DNA of 64,000 nucleotides, taken from assembly GCA_902801245.1 (NCBI GenBank), contig CADCHW010000006.1:1-64000 (forward strand), written 5' to 3'. Shown piece by piece: positions 51,658-61,755 of the stretch. The notes beneath the pieces were generated by a model. It saw nothing but the letters and a program-made list of their open reading frames with translations. It did not search any database and was not told the DNA's origin. The translations under genes were made by a program, and so were the position numbers. This stretch comes from an uncultured Ruminococcus sp. GTDB taxonomy: Bacteria; Bacillota; Clostridia; Oscillospirales; Acutalibacteraceae. Positions within the stretch are counted from its first letter, which is position 1. Every line of letters starts with the position of its first letter.

Positions 51658-54417
51658 TTATGCTTTCTTCTTTGAAGAACTGCTGTTTTTAGCCGGTTCT
51701 TTTCCTGCACCTACGCAAAGCTTTCTAAGCATATCAACAGGAATCATTGTAATAGCAAGAACAATTACAACTCCCCAGCCTGCAAGACTGAACGGAACAC
51801 AGCTGAACATCTCTCCGATAAACCGGAAAGGTGCAAGCGGAATCAAAGCACAGTTTACAATCAATGCCTGAATCGCAATAATAGCAAACATAACCTTTAA
51901 GAATCCCGGGTTCTTGTCAAGACCGCTGAAAATCTTAAATCCGTCGTCACGAACATTAAAGCCGTTAGCCAAAGCCGCAAGAATAAACAGAACGAAATAT
52001 CCCGTCAAATGCTTATCCATATCATAAGCACCGTTTGTGTAGAAGAACTGCTGGAAGAACGGCAGCTTAAGGAATGCAAAGCTGATAATAGTTGCCCACG
52101 CACCCATTGTTACAATCTGAGCCATCATCTTTTTACTGATAATACTCTCGTCACGGCGGCGAGGTTTCTCTCTCATATACTTTTTGAGTGCCGGTTCGTT
52201 GCCGAGCATAATAGCACCCAAGCTATCCATTACAAGGTTTACGAACAAAAGGTGAGTAACCTTAAGCGGCTCTTCAATTCCGAAGAACGGAGCAATAGCA
52301 CTTACTACAACAGCCGCAACGTTAATTACAAGCTGGAATTTACAGAATTTCAAAATATTATGGTAAATAGTTCTGCCGTACCATATAGCGTCTTTAATCG
52401 ACTTAAAGTTGTCGTCAAGGATAACAATTTTACCTGCTTCCTTTGCAGCCTCCGTACCGCTGCCCATTGCAAAGCCTACGTCTGCCCTCTTCAATGCAGG
52501 CGAATCGTTTACGCCGTCACCCGTCATACCTACAACAAGGTTCATTTCCTGACAAAGGCGAACCATTCTTGATTTATCGGTAGGCAAGGCTCTTGCGATA
52601 ACTCTTATTCTGCGAATAATCTTCTTAACTTCCTTATCGCTCATACTGTTAAGGTCTGCGGAAGAAAGTGCGATATCCTTTTCACTCTTGAGCAAACCTG
52701 CGTCCTTAGCAATAGCAACCGCTGTTTCAAGACGGTCACCCGTAATCATAACAACCTGAATACCTGCTCTGCGTACCTGTGCAATAGCTGTCTTTGCTTC
52801 GGGACGAACCTCGTCACGAATACCCACAAGACCTATTATAACGATATCCTCGTTAATTTTGTTTTCAACCATTTTCTTTTCGGAATAACCGAAAGCAAGC
52901 ACACGCATTGCCTTTTCCGCAAGCTCGTCAATTTTCTCGTCAAGAACAGCTTTATCAAGCGTTCTGATATTTCCGTTCTTATCGAGATAATTTGTAGCGT
53001 TTGCAAGCAATCTCTCGGGAGCACCCTTGTAGAATGTTTTTCCGAGCTTGCCGATACTTGCCTGACTGAACTTATTTGTAGAGTTAAAGCCCTGACTGTC
53101 CGTAACGGTGTATTCCTTAGTCTGAGCGAGGGTATTAAAGACCTCCTCACCGATAAACTTCATCAAAGCTTGGTCTGTAGCGTTGCCGCCGATAACTTTA
53201 TGTCTGTCGTCAAAGAGTGACTGAGTATTCTTTCCGATAGCAATATCAACAAGACCCTTAACCTTACTGTGATTGCTGAGATTATCCAAAGGAATAGATT
53301 TTCCGTCCGCTGTGAAGAAATCCACAACTTCAAGTTTACCCTTAGTAATAGTACCCGTCTTATCGCTGAAAAGAATATTCAAAGAACCTGCTGTTTCGAT
53401 ACCCTCTGCTTTTCTTACGAGAACGTTGTGGTCAAGCATTTTGCTTGTGTTCTGCATAAGTACAAGCGAAATCATAAGCGGAAGACCCTCTGGAACTGCA
53501 CAAACTATGATAACAACGGCAAGCGAAACTGCGTCTACAAACTTCTGAATAATGTCACCTATAAGATAGTTGTCCGTTGTATGGAAAAATACCGACGGAC
53601 CCGAACCGAGAACTGTTCCCGTAGAATCCACAACGGGAGCAAAGAAAATGAAATATGCGATATACAAAAGAGTAATAACCGCCGCACCGATATAACCGAA
53701 TGTGGAAATCTGACCGGCAAGCTTTGCAAGCTTAACCTTAAGAGGTGAATCAGGCTCGTCCTCCTGCATTTCTTCCGCCATTTTACCCATCATGGTTTTA
53801 AGTCCGACTTTCTTTACATCAAGAACGCCCTCGCCGTCAAATACAACAGCACCTCTGAAAAGCGAATGCTCATCAACGAACGTGTCGCCGGTAATCTCGC
53901 TCGGGAACTTAAAGTCTTCGTCTGCCGCTGTCTTCTTACATTCCTCGGCTTCGCCGTTCAAAGCGGAGTTGTCGACCTTAAGATGACCGTCAATCAAGAT
54001 ACCGTCGGCAGGAATTTTGTCACCCGACTGCAAAAGCACCTTGTCGCCCTTTACAACATCGTCAACATCGATAACTGTAATAAGACCGTCCCTGTAGACC
54101 TTGCACTTGTCTTTTTCCGTGCTGTCCTTAAGCTCTCTGTACTTCGTATCGCTTGCGACACCGGTTTTCGCCGAAACGGTGGCAACAATAAGAATAGCAA
54201 CGATAGTACCGATAGGCTCATAAATTGCCGCCTGTCCCATAAAGAACATAACAATCATAATTGCCGCAATCGCAAGCAGAATTTTAATCATCGGGTCACC
54301 GAATGTTTCTTTAAATTCCGCCCAGAAAGTGGTCGGCTCGGAATCGGGAATGACGTTAGAGCCGTATTTTTCCCTTGACTTTTCGACTTCCTTTTCGGTA
54401 AGTCCTTTGTACTTCAC
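51658..54417 (-). CDS. Calcium-translocating P-type ATPase, PMCA type
   Basis: 919 residues, about ten membrane helices. Phosphorylation motif FSDKTGTITKGKL (Asp about 345), TGES-loop region QSGDKIPADGILIDG, ATP-site KGAPERLL, hinge MTGDGVNDSPALKRADVGFA MG, and the M4 motif VCAVPEGLP expected for Ca2+ binding (PEGLP). It exports Ca2+ from the cytoplasm. GTG start after GGAGGG. It lies 285 bp downstream of the TerD genes in the same direction; TerD proteins bind Ca2+, so a functional link is plausible. The lysine/serine-rich C-terminus is short, with no calmodulin-type domain. Confidence 0.93.
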   Translation of the reverse strand: MKYKGLTEKEVEKSREKYGSNVIPDSEPTTFWAEFKETFGDPMIKILLAIAAIMIVMFFMGQAAIYEPIGTIVAILIVATVSAKTGVASDTKYRELKDSTEKDKCKVYRDGLITVIDVDDVVKGDKVLLQSGDKIPADGILIDGHLKVDNSALNGEAEECKKTAADEDFKFPSEITGDTFVDEHSLFRGAVVFDGEGVLDVKKVGLKTMMGKMAEEMQEDEPDSPLKVKLAKLAGQISTFGYIGAAVITLLYIAYFIFFAPVVDSTGTVLGSGPSVFFHTTDNYLIGDIIQKFVDAVSLAVVIIVCAVPEGLPLMISLVLMQNTSKMLDHNVLVRKAEGIETAGSLNILFSDKTGTITKGKLEVVDFFTADGKSIPLDNLSNHSKVKGLVDIAIGKNTQSLFDDRHKVIGGNATDQALMKFIGEEVFNTLAQTKEYTVTDSQGFNSTNKFSQASIGKLGKTFYKGAPERLLANATNYLDKNGNIRTLDKAVLDEKIDELAEKAMRVLAFGYSEKKMVENKINEDIVIIGLVGIRDEVRPEAKTAIAQVRRAGIQVVMITGDRLETAVAIAKDAGLLKSEKDIALSSADLNSMSDKEVKKIIRRIRVIARALPTDKSRMVRLCQEMNLVVGMTGDGVNDSPALKRADVGFAMGSGTEAAKEAGKIVILDDNFKSIKDAIWYGRTIYHNILKFCKFQLVINVAAVVVSAIAPFFGIEEPLKVTHLLFVNLVMDSLGAIMLGNEPALKKYMREKPRRRDESIISKKMMAQIVTMGAWATIISFAFLKLPFFQQFFYTNGAYDMDKHLTGYFVLFILAALANGFNVRDDGFKIFSGLDKNPGFLKVMFAIIAIQALIVNCALIPLAPFRFIGEMFSCVPFSLAGWGVVIVLAITMIPVDMLRKLCVGAGKEPAKNSSSSKKKA

Positions 54418-54702
54418 TGAAATCCCTCCAAAAAAGTCGTCGGTTTGTTCTATGATTTTTTACATTATTAAATTTTGAAAATACTGTCCGATACAATTCA
54501 CCATAAAACGCACCGACATTTTTTATTTCCCACTGCTGCCGCATAAAAAATCACAGCAGCAATGTTTTACCATTATAACACATATAAGAAAAAAGGTCAA
54601 CCATTTGAACGGCGAATAAACCACCTAAAAAAGCAAACTGTAGGTTTGCCGCCGCAATTATTCATTATTCTTTCTTCTTTCTTCTTCATTCTTTATTATT
54701 TA

Positions 54703-55308
54703 TTACTGGTATCTTTCAGCAAGTGCAGAAATTGAGCCGTCATTAGTGCCGCTGCCGACAGCAGCGAACTTCCATTCGCCGTTATAACGATAAATCTCAC
54801 CGAAAATCATAGCCGTCATACCACTGTAATTCTCTGTAAGATTATACTTAAGCATTTCCTGACCGTTGCCGGCATTGACAATTCTGATAAAAGCATTGCG
54901 AATCATACCGAAATGCTGATTTCTCTTGTAAGCCGAGTAAATATTTACCACAATAACAATCTTGTCGTACTGTGCAGGAACTCTCTGCAAATCAATAACA
55001 ATCTGCTCGTCATCGCCCTCGCCCGCACCTGTGAGGTTGTCGCCCATATGCTGAACGGCACGTGTATAGTGTGTAAGATTGCCGAAATAAACAATATCTT
55101 TTGACTCCGTAAGTCTGCCGTTTTTCAGAAGAAACGCAGAAGCGTCACAGTCGATAGGCTGGGTCGGAGCGGAAAACAATGCCCCAAAAAAACCGCCGCT
55201 TTTTGAAGGCTGTGCTTCGTCCCAGCCCAAGCCTACAACTATTCTTGAAAGTCCCGGGTTCTCCTTTGAAAGACTAACCTTTTGACCCTTTTGTAATGAA
55301 ACTGACAT
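54703..55308 (-). CDS. TerD family protein (divergent, with insert)
   Basis: About 201 residues. TerD fold with SLQKGQKVSLSKENPGLSRI, VGLGWDE, DASAFLL, VYFGNLTHYTRAVQHMGDNL, the acidic Ca2+-site GEGDDEQIVIDL, and FGEIYRYNGEWKFAAVGSG. An insert near residues 35-50 (SKSGGFFGALFSAPTQP) replaces the usual DFDLD approach: only Asp-Cys-Asp-Ala remains. The ATG at 55308 lies 8 nt after GGAGG. Last of three terD genes. Confidence 0.92.
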   Translation of the reverse strand: MSVSLQKGQKVSLSKENPGLSRIVVGLGWDEAQPSKSGGFFGALFSAPTQPIDCDASAFLLKNGRLTESKDIVYFGNLTHYTRAVQHMGDNLTGAGEGDDEQIVIDLQRVPAQYDKIVIVVNIYSAYKRNQHFGMIRNAFIRIVNAGNGQEMLKYNLTENYSGMTAMIFGEIYRYNGEWKFAAVGSGTNDGSISALAERYQ

Positions 55309-55332
55309 TTTTGTTACCTCCATATATAATGA

Positions 55333-55911
55333 TTATCCGACTTCAACGCCGTAGTTGCCGCAAAGAGCCGCCAAACTGCCCGTATAGCCGTTGCCCATGG
55401 CATTGAATTTCCATTCGTCGTTGTTTCTGTAAATCTCTCCGAAAACCACAGCCGATTCCGCCGAGAATCTGTCGGTAATATTATATCGGAGAATTTCGTT
55501 ATTGGACTGTTCCTCGCTTATTCTGATGAAAGCGTCGTTCACCTGAGCAAAGCTTTGTTTTCTCAGCTCTGCTTCATAAATCGTAACTGTAAACGCAACT
55601 CTCATAATGCTTGCCGGAATAATACCCAAATCAACTTTCACTCTTACATTGTAATCGTTATAATTTCTTGATGTATTATTCGACAAGACAACTGCTCCGG
55701 ACGGGTGCATAAGATTACCGTAAAACACAAAGTCTTTCGGACCTCCTACCTTTCCCGTGGCAGTAAGCAAAAAAACGGAAACATCTAAATCCGGCAGCGG
55801 CTCGCCCGTTCTTGAGTCAAGCCGCCAGCCAAGAGTGACATCAATATTTTTAAGATTTGGATTTCCTTTATTAAGGCTGATTTTTTGCCCTTTCAACAAA
55901 TTAACCGCCAT
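55333..55911 (-). CDS. TerD family protein lacking the DGDDE Ca2+ loop
   Basis: 192 residues. Recognised by NLLKGQKISLNKGNPNLKNI, VTLGWRLD, DLDVSVFLL, FVFYGNLMHPSGAV and FGEIYRNNDEWKFNAMGNGY. The loop that in its neighbours reads GDGDDEQIV is here SRNYNDYNVRV, so part of the Ca2+ site is missing. It may have become a structural partner of the other TerD proteins (inference). Middle gene of the three. Confidence 0.9.
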   Translation of the reverse strand: MAVNLLKGQKISLNKGNPNLKNIDVTLGWRLDSRTGEPLPDLDVSVFLLTATGKVGGPKDFVFYGNLMHPSGAVVLSNNTSRNYNDYNVRVKVDLGIIPASIMRVAFTVTIYEAELRKQSFAQVNDAFIRISEEQSNNEILRYNITDRFSAESAVVFGEIYRNNDEWKFNAMGNGYTGSLAALCGNYGVEVG

Positions 55912-56066
55912 TGCTCCTCTCCTCCCGGAAATTAATTTGCAAGCAAATTAATTTTGATGAAGTTTTTGCTTTTGCAAAATGAAGTGTGCCTTGCGGACAC
56001 ATATTTAAAAATCCTGTATCCGCATGATACACTTCATCAAAAAATATTTGCCTGCAAATATTTTTA
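55912..56066. other. 155-bp intergenic block of nested palindromes
   Basis: Between two terD genes: AATTAATTTGC-AA-GCAAATTAATT, ATGAAGTGT...ACACTTCAT, GTGT...ACAC, TGTATC-CGCAT-GATACA and AAAAATATTTGC-CT-GCAAATATTTTT. Together they fold into several mutually exclusive hairpins. This looks like a processing or attenuation element or a small repeat insertion. Confidence 0.6.
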
Positions 56067-56648
56067 TCACGCTACTTCTATTCCGTAATGACCGCAGAGA
56101 GCCGCAAGACCGCCTTGGAAACCGCTGCCGATAGCATTAAACTTCCAATCGCCGTTACGCTTGTAAAGCTCGCCTACAACGATAGCCGTTTCAATCGAGA
56201 AATCCTCGCCGAGGTCGTAATGAACAATCTCCTGACCCGTAGCTTGGTCAACAATACGAATATACGCATTTGAAACCTGACCAAAATTCTGTCTTCTTAC
56301 GTCGGCATCGTAAATAGTAACGGTAAACGCAACTTTCTCAATGTTCGGCGGAATCCTTGAGAGGTCAACGACAATCTGCTCGTCGTCGCCGTCGCCGCTT
56401 CCCGTGAGGTTGTCGCCCATATGCTCGACAGCACCGCTCTGATGAACAAGATTACCGTAGAAAATGAAGTCCTTTTCGGTCGGACATTTTCCGTTTGCTC
56501 CGAGAACAAAAGCCGAAGCGTCAAGGTCGAAGTCATAGCCTCCGTCAAACGCATTAACGTCCCAGCCCAAGCCTACCATAAGGTTTTTAAGGCTCGGATT
56601 TCCCTTTGTAAGGTCTACTTTTTGACCTTTTGATAAATTGATTGGCAT
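56067..56648 (-). CDS. terD: TerD family protein (canonical)
   Basis: 193 residues with all family landmarks: [61 protein letters not shown] and [20 protein letters not shown]. The DFDLDAS and DGDDE segments bind Ca2+ in characterised TerD. SD GGGAGG. It lies 14 bp downstream of telA in the Ter operon, and the product is part of a membrane-linked stress complex. Confidence 0.95.
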   Translation of the reverse strand: MPINLSKGQKVDLTKGNPSLKNLMVGLGWDVNAFDGGYDFDLDASAFVLGANGKCPTEKDFIFYGNLVHQSGAVEHMGDNLTGSGDGDDEQIVVDLSRIPPNIEKVAFTVTIYDADVRRQNFGQVSNAYIRIVDQATGQEIVHYDLGEDFSIETAIVVGELYKRNGDWKFNAIGSGFQGGLAALCGHYGIEVA

Positions 56649-56662
56649 AATATTTTCCTCCC

Positions 56663-57880
56663 TTATCTCAATCGATTGTAATTATTATTGTTAAAACTGT
56701 TGAAATTATTATTGTTGTTAGAACCGCTGGGCATATGATAATTTCTGTAGAAATCCTGCTTGATATTTTCAAGTCTTGCCTTAGCGTCAACACGCTGTCT
56801 TTTAGCGTCTTCCTGAATGTTTCTTGTTTCCTCGATACCGTTCATAATCGTCTGCCAAGTTGTTTCAAGAGTTTCAATCTTGATTGAGCTTCCCGACGAA
56901 AGCTGTGCAATAAGCTTAGACTGCTCCACGGTGTTCTGTGCATTTCTGATTAAAAGCTCGTTCGTCTTCTGGTCGAGTGCGGAAATTGCGTCTGCCTGAA
57001 TCTTCTGACGTTTAAGCATAATAGCCTGTGCAAGAGCCTGTTTAAACACCGGAAGTGTAATGATGAATGCAGAGTCGATTTTTCTCACAAGATTAAGGTT
57101 GCTGAACTCCATAGTCTTGATAAGCGGCACGGACTGCATAGCAACACTCTCGGCAACTCTCAAATCGTGAACTCTCTGCTCCAGCATTGAAAGAGCCTGT
57201 TCGCAGGACTGAATCTCAAACTGAATAGCCGAATCGCCCGTTACGGCAAGGTCGTCTTTTCTCTGGGCAATATAGCCCTCAATCTCACGGCAGCCCTGCT
57301 CTCCGGCAAGAATGTACTTTACAAGTTGGTGATAATAGTCAACATTTGCATTGAACATATCCTCAAGCCTTTTGTTGGTCTGAATAATCTCCGTTTCATA
57401 CTGTTTAAGCTGAACGTAGATTTTATCCACTTCGTCGCCCATAGTATTGTATTTGTGGAGAATTTTCTCGATACGCTTTCTCTCGTTTGCAAAAAGCTTG
57501 TCAAAAAAGCCCTGCTTCTCCTCCTGAAGTTCGTCAACATCAAACACACTCATAATCTTGGCAAGCGAATTAAGCATAACGCTTGAATCGTCAAGCTGAG
57601 AAAGGTTGACGTTATTAAGAACAACATCGGACGCTTTTGAAACCTTGTCGGCAGCCTCCGCACCGAACTTTACAATAGTGTTCACATCATCGAGATGAAT
57701 CTTGCTTACAAGTGCGTCAACCTCCGGAGAGTTGACAAGCTGAGCCGTCATCTCCTGTCTGTCGGCAACAATGTCGTACTTCGGCGGCTCTTCCTTGACA
57801 AGAGAAACCGTCTGACCGACGGGTCTTGCGGTAGGAACAGGCTGTTGACTGTTGTCAATCTTATTAAAGTTAATTCCCAT
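56663..57880 (-). CDS. telA: Toxic anion resistance protein TelA
   Basis: 405 residues, mostly helical. TelA signatures: [62 protein letters not shown] (in part), and [27 protein letters not shown]. The C-terminal tail is Asn-rich ([18 protein letters not shown]). Equivalent to YceH of Bacillus. Its start codon is 2 bp after the yceG stop, so the two are translationally linked. Confidence 0.94.
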   Translation of the reverse strand: MGINFNKIDNSQQPVPTARPVGQTVSLVKEEPPKYDIVADRQEMTAQLVNSPEVDALVSKIHLDDVNTIVKFGAEAADKVSKASDVVLNNVNLSQLDDSSVMLNSLAKIMSVFDVDELQEEKQGFFDKLFANERKRIEKILHKYNTMGDEVDKIYVQLKQYETEIIQTNKRLEDMFNANVDYYHQLVKYILAGEQGCREIEGYIAQRKDDLAVTGDSAIQFEIQSCEQALSMLEQRVHDLRVAESVAMQSVPLIKTMEFSNLNLVRKIDSAFIITLPVFKQALAQAIMLKRQKIQADAISALDQKTNELLIRNAQNTVEQSKLIAQLSSGSSIKIETLETTWQTIMNGIEETRNIQEDAKRQRVDAKARLENIKQDFYRNYHMPSGSNNNNNFNSFNNNNYNRLR

Positions 57881-57882
57881 AT

Positions 57883-60180
57883 CTACTTCCCTTTCTTAAA
57901 AATATTGAATATTGAATTTTTGTTATTCTTCTTGGCAGGCTTGCCTGTCGGAATTTTCATTTTGGGAGTTTGCAGACCGTACATATATTCGCCGATTTGA
58001 TGCTCGTCCAAAATACTTTTTGAAAAGTGCATCTCAACCGTCTGATATCCTGTCGGCACAAAAAACACCACGTCAAATCCAATGAGATTTAAGAACGCTG
58101 TAATAATAGCGTCCTCCTGTGTAATCGGAAACTCACTCGGATTTACATAAATAAATTTAGGATTGGTTTTTGTAAAGTCAAATTTTTGTATAAGTCGGAT
58201 AAGCTCCGTTTGAAGATTAAGGACAGTCGCAACAATATTGTACTCTGTACCGTTTACGAACGTTCCGTTAATCAAACGTGAATCTATCAGCAATTGCAGC
58301 TTATCGAGAATGTAGTTTTGAGTTTCCTCACGAAGCATACCGTAACGGTAATATCTGTCGTGCATAATAACATTCCTTTGAAGTTTACCGTTTCTGAAAT
58401 AATTTGCGGAATTATATTTAAGCGGATTTGTAACATTAGAGGATATATACGGAACATTTGTTATTAAGAATGTATCTTCTGTCAAAAGCTCTCTGACAGT
58501 CTGCCAATACTTATTGACATTTCCGTCCTTTACACCCGACACCTTTGCGAAAATAACGGGAATATTCACCGTATCTTCATAGGTACTGAAATTCGGGCGG
58601 AACTTAGCTTCCTGTTCCCAAAGTATTTCGATTTCCTCATACATAGTTTTAAGAGTAACGGTATTTGCTTTATTGTACTGATAATTTCGGTAAATACCCG
58701 TATCGGAATATAAAGCTTCGTCAAGCTCTCTCTCTGCGTGATATGCAACAGTGGCAATTTGCAAACCGCTGCTTTCAGTCGGAAAAGCACTTATGTTAAG
58801 AGATTGCTGATACTGCATTTCAAAGAGTACATCATCTTCAAGAATACATTTAGTATTAAGGTTAGGCACAAGGATAAGCAAATCACAGGGAAGCTTTGAA
58901 AGCATTTTGCAAAACATAACCTCAAACTCCGTATGACAGCCGCCCAAAAATATAAACACCGACACAAACGGCATACTCCAATTGTTAAACAGCGGCCGCA
59001 TATATCTGTAAAGCCAACACAGAATATAAATACCCCTGTTGGTAAGCTTATTCAAATTCATATCGGGTTTATCCGCTTCTTCAAGCATAACGTCAACGAA
59101 AGCCTTAACCATAAGCTTTTGAAGCTCGGCATTCTGAGGAAAAACAATTTTCCTTGCCAAATCGGCAATCATCTGATTAGTCTTGACATAATTGCCCCTG
59201 TTGAGCATTGCCGCTTCCTGAGGGGTGGGCAGCGGAATATCATTTTCGACAATACAAAAACCTCTTCCGCTGTTTTTTATATCAAGGTAAAATTTATACA
59301 AATCATTCTGAAATGTTATTTTATCTTCAACACCGTACATTCTGCAAAAGGCATTGTAAAAAAGTTTCGGGTCGTCACCTCTTGTAACGGGAGCTTTTTT
59401 TATATCCTCGAAAATTTCGCCCGAAAGCCACGCATTTGTACAATTTTGAATATTGGGTTTAGTGCCGTAAATCAATTCTCTTTCGGCTTTCTCGTTAATT
59501 GCAATCTGAATATTCTGCAAGCTAAAGCCTTTATGAAACTCTTTCAAATCGGACATTTCAAGCTTATCGGAAAGCATGGAGCGAGGGTCGAGATTATCGT
59601 AACCCTCCGCACCGCAGGGCATTAAAGCAAGAATATCACAGCCGGCATTGCTCAGCACACTGAGCATATACAAATCATAAATACCCATATCGCCCAAATA
59701 AAGTACTTTAGGAATATCATTACCGCAAATACGGCTGACAGCACCCTCAAACCGATAGTAAAGCCAGCACATAAATTTAACATAAGTATTTCTGATTATA
59801 TCATCATTCTTGCCTAAATTTTTCAAGGCAAGCAAAGCACCGTAAAGCGACTCCGCAAGAGCTGTGCATTGCTGATTGTTAAGTCTTGGCAGCCACCTGT
59901 TAAGCGACTGACCTATAAAAAACTTGTCAAGCTTAAAGAGATTTCCCATCATTTCGGCAAAGAACGATAAATTTCTTCCGTCGGGATTTGGAATTTTGCC
60001 CTCAAGGATAACACCGTTTTTATGAGCAACCTGAAAATATTTAAGAATGAAATTATACACATCGTCATTGTAGCCGTATACTCTGTAAAAGAATACACCT
60101 TTCTGACTTCTCTTATCCAACTGAAGAAAATAATCATTCAAATCTTGGATTTTTTTATGTTCAAACATTTTACTGTTCAC
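57883..60180 (-). CDS. yceG: YceG family protein of the Ter module
   Basis: 765 residues, longer than the Bacillus protein (about 540). Features of the family: SRICGNDIPKVLYLGDMGIY DLYMLSVLSNAGCDILALMP, SLQNIQIAINEKAERELIYG, a second similar half (FVSVFIFLGGCHTEFEVMFC KMLSKLPCDLLILVPNLNT), and a C-terminal part with DRYYRYGMLREETQNYI. The doubled Rossmann-like halves are characteristic. Role unknown; always next to TelA and TerD. The positively charged C-terminus (KPAKKNNKNSIFNIFKKGK) may touch membrane or nucleic acid. 5 bp after the rhomboid gene. Confidence 0.85.
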   Translation of the reverse strand: MNSKMFEHKKIQDLNDYFLQLDKRSQKGVFFYRVYGYNDDVYNFILKYFQVAHKNGVILEGKIPNPDGRNLSFFAEMMGNLFKLDKFFIGQSLNRWLPRLNNQQCTALAESLYGALLALKNLGKNDDIIRNTYVKFMCWLYYRFEGAVSRICGNDIPKVLYLGDMGIYDLYMLSVLSNAGCDILALMPCGAEGYDNLDPRSMLSDKLEMSDLKEFHKGFSLQNIQIAINEKAERELIYGTKPNIQNCTNAWLSGEIFEDIKKAPVTRGDDPKLFYNAFCRMYGVEDKITFQNDLYKFYLDIKNSGRGFCIVENDIPLPTPQEAAMLNRGNYVKTNQMIADLARKIVFPQNAELQKLMVKAFVDVMLEEADKPDMNLNKLTNRGIYILCWLYRYMRPLFNNWSMPFVSVFIFLGGCHTEFEVMFCKMLSKLPCDLLILVPNLNTKCILEDDVLFEMQYQQSLNISAFPTESSGLQIATVAYHAERELDEALYSDTGIYRNYQYNKANTVTLKTMYEEIEILWEQEAKFRPNFSTYEDTVNIPVIFAKVSGVKDGNVNKYWQTVRELLTEDTFLITNVPYISSNVTNPLKYNSANYFRNGKLQRNVIMHDRYYRYGMLREETQNYILDKLQLLIDSRLINGTFVNGTEYNIVATVLNLQTELIRLIQKFDFTKTNPKFIYVNPSEFPITQEDAIITAFLNLIGFDVVFFVPTGYQTVEMHFSKSILDEHQIGEYMYGLQTPKMKIPTGKPAKKNNKNSIFNIFKKGK

Positions 60181-60185
60181 CTATT

Positions 60186-61274
60186 TTAATGAAAGTTCAT
60201 CGAGCCGCCAACAGCAGAACCCACGCTTTCGCCTAAGCCGTCAAGACCTCCGGTGTTATTGGTGTTATCGCTGCTGTTATTATTGGAGGAAGTTTTATTT
60301 TTATTGAGATAATAACCCAAAATACAGCCGCATATACCGCCGACAATATGACTTATATTTGAAATATTGCTTTCAACAAGTGCGGCTTCCAAAATCTGTT
60401 CTCCAAAATATAAAATGGCAACAAGTATAAAGGTAAGAGGTATCTCTCCCTCTCTCATACAAGTCAAAGACGAAAGCAATATAAAAGCAAACACTATTCC
60501 GCTTGCACCCAAAGTCATAGCGTCGGGACAGAATATAAAATTAACTACACCCGTCACGAAAGCCGTAACAGTCATAACCAGAAGTATACTCTTCGAACCG
60601 TACTTTTCTTCAAGCAGAGGCCCGACAATAAGGAGCGTCATCATATTGCCCATATAATGCTCAATATCTGCGTGACCCAAAGCGTGACCGAAAAATCTCA
60701 CATAAGTAAGCGGGTCGAGAAGCGACGAACGATAAACACTAAAAAGGTAGTACGTCGCCATATCACCCGTAATGTACTGAACAATCAAAACAATCAAGCA
60801 CACAATCGCAAACCAGAGAACCACCGGAGAGTTAAAGGAAACCTTGACTTTCTTTCGATTGGAATTTGCAAGTGTGTTAGGCTGATTCGGATAATACCCC
60901 AACATTGATTGAGCAAAGCTCGGCGAATAATTTCCGTAACCGTTCTGATTATACCCCTGCTGAGAATTGGAGTAACCCAAAGGAGTTTGGTTATATCCGC
61001 TTTGATTATTGTTATAGCCTGTCGGAGTTTGGTTATATCCGCTTTGATTATTGTTACAGCCTGTCGAGTTTTGGTTATAGCCGCTTTGATTATTGTTATA
61101 GCCTGTCGGAGTTTGGCTGTAACCGCTTTGATTATTGTTATAGCCTGTCAAGCTTTGGTTATATCCTGCACGGTCGTTTGTGAAACCCGATGAATTAGAA
61201 CCATAACCCGACCGATTATTTGTATAATCGGTACTATTGGAATTATAACCGTCATACGAATTAAAATCATTCAT
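60186..61274 (-). CDS. Rhomboid-family intramembrane serine protease with Asn/Gln/Tyr repeat N-terminus
   Basis: 362 residues. Residues 1-105 are a disordered Asn/Gln/Tyr/Gly/Ser region with five 14-residue repeats of the form NNQSGYNQTPTGYN (42-bp DNA repeats, 60990-61160). Then come six membrane helices with the catalytic Ser in MTLGASGIVFAF, catalytic His in NISNISHIVGGICG, and HADIEHYMGNMMTL on helix 2. First gene of the Ter operon, behind a promoter at 61334-61362. It shares a YSPxFAQ peptide with the giant zinc-ribbon protein. Substrate unknown, perhaps a Ter component. Confidence 0.9.
   Translation of the reverse strand: MNDFNSYDGYNSNSTDYTNNRSGYGSNSSGFTNDRAGYNQSLTGYNNNQSGYSQTPTGYNNNQSGYNQNSTGCNNNQSGYNQTPTGYNNNQSGYNQTPLGYSNSQQGYNQNGYGNYSPSFAQSMLGYYPNQPNTLANSNRKKVKVSFNSPVVLWFAIVCLIVLIVQYITGDMATYYLFSVYRSSLLDPLTYVRFFGHALGHADIEHYMGNMMTLLIVGPLLEEKYGSKSILLVMTVTAFVTGVVNFIFCPDAMTLGASGIVFAFILLSSLTCMREGEIPLTFILVAILYFGEQILEAALVESNISNISHIVGGICGCILGYYLNKNKTSSNNNSSDNTNNTGGLDGLGESVGSAVGGSMNFH
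60990..61160 (-). repeat. 42-bp coding tandem repeats in the rhomboid gene
   Basis: Five near-identical units (TTGTTATAGCCTGTCGGAGT ... in plus-strand view) encode the Gly-Tyr-Asn repeat. Direct in-frame repeats, not a CRISPR array: no spacers and 42-nt periodicity with coding constraint. Confidence 0.85.
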
Positions 61275-61333
61275 AAATTATCATCTCCTATCCTTTTAAC
61301 AAATATACCTTGCTGATTTTAGCCTTATAATAG

Positions 61334-61362
61334 ATTATACCATAAGTGACTATTTTTAACAA
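61334..61362 (-). promoter_or_regulatory. Promoter of the Ter operon
   Basis: TTGTTA (61357-61362), 17 bp, TATAAT (61334-61339) on the minus strand, 60 bp before the rhomboid gene. The gap 61363-61690 shows no other supported feature. Confidence 0.65.
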
Positions 61363-61690
61363 GATATTTATAATATACTATCTAATGGGCATATATATTT
61401 ATAATAAATCTATGTTATAATGCCGTTCATTATCGGCATTCTGCAAAAATGAAACTTTGATAGATAGTTACATTATACCATTATCGAAGCTATTCATCAA
61501 CATTTTTTAGCGTTTTTAATCGTGTGTTTACAAAATATTTACAATTGACATAGGCTTGTATGGTTAATAAGGTATTTTTAAATCTTTCGTCTAACCATCT
61601 TTTTTCTCCGTTTTGTAACAAAAGTTTATTTGTATTATCCGTTATCGTAAAATATAGGGTATAGAATTTTTTGAATTGTACAAAAAAAAC

Positions 61691-61719
61691 TTGACAATAT
61701 TGGATTTATCCTATATAAT
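61691..61719 (+). promoter_or_regulatory. Promoter and possible operator of the higBA-like operon
   Basis: Perfect TTGACA (61691-61696), 17-bp spacer and perfect TATAAT (61714-61719). The spacer contains the palindrome GGATTTATCC, a candidate binding site for the HigA-like autorepressor. Confidence 0.8.
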
Positions 61720-61755
61720 AAATATAGAATAAGTTTATAAAAATAAGGAGAAAAA

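Noticed and set aside
60990..61160. Regular repeats in the rhomboid gene considered as a CRISPR array
   Set aside because: 42-bp direct repeats without unique spacers, in frame, encoding a repeated peptide.
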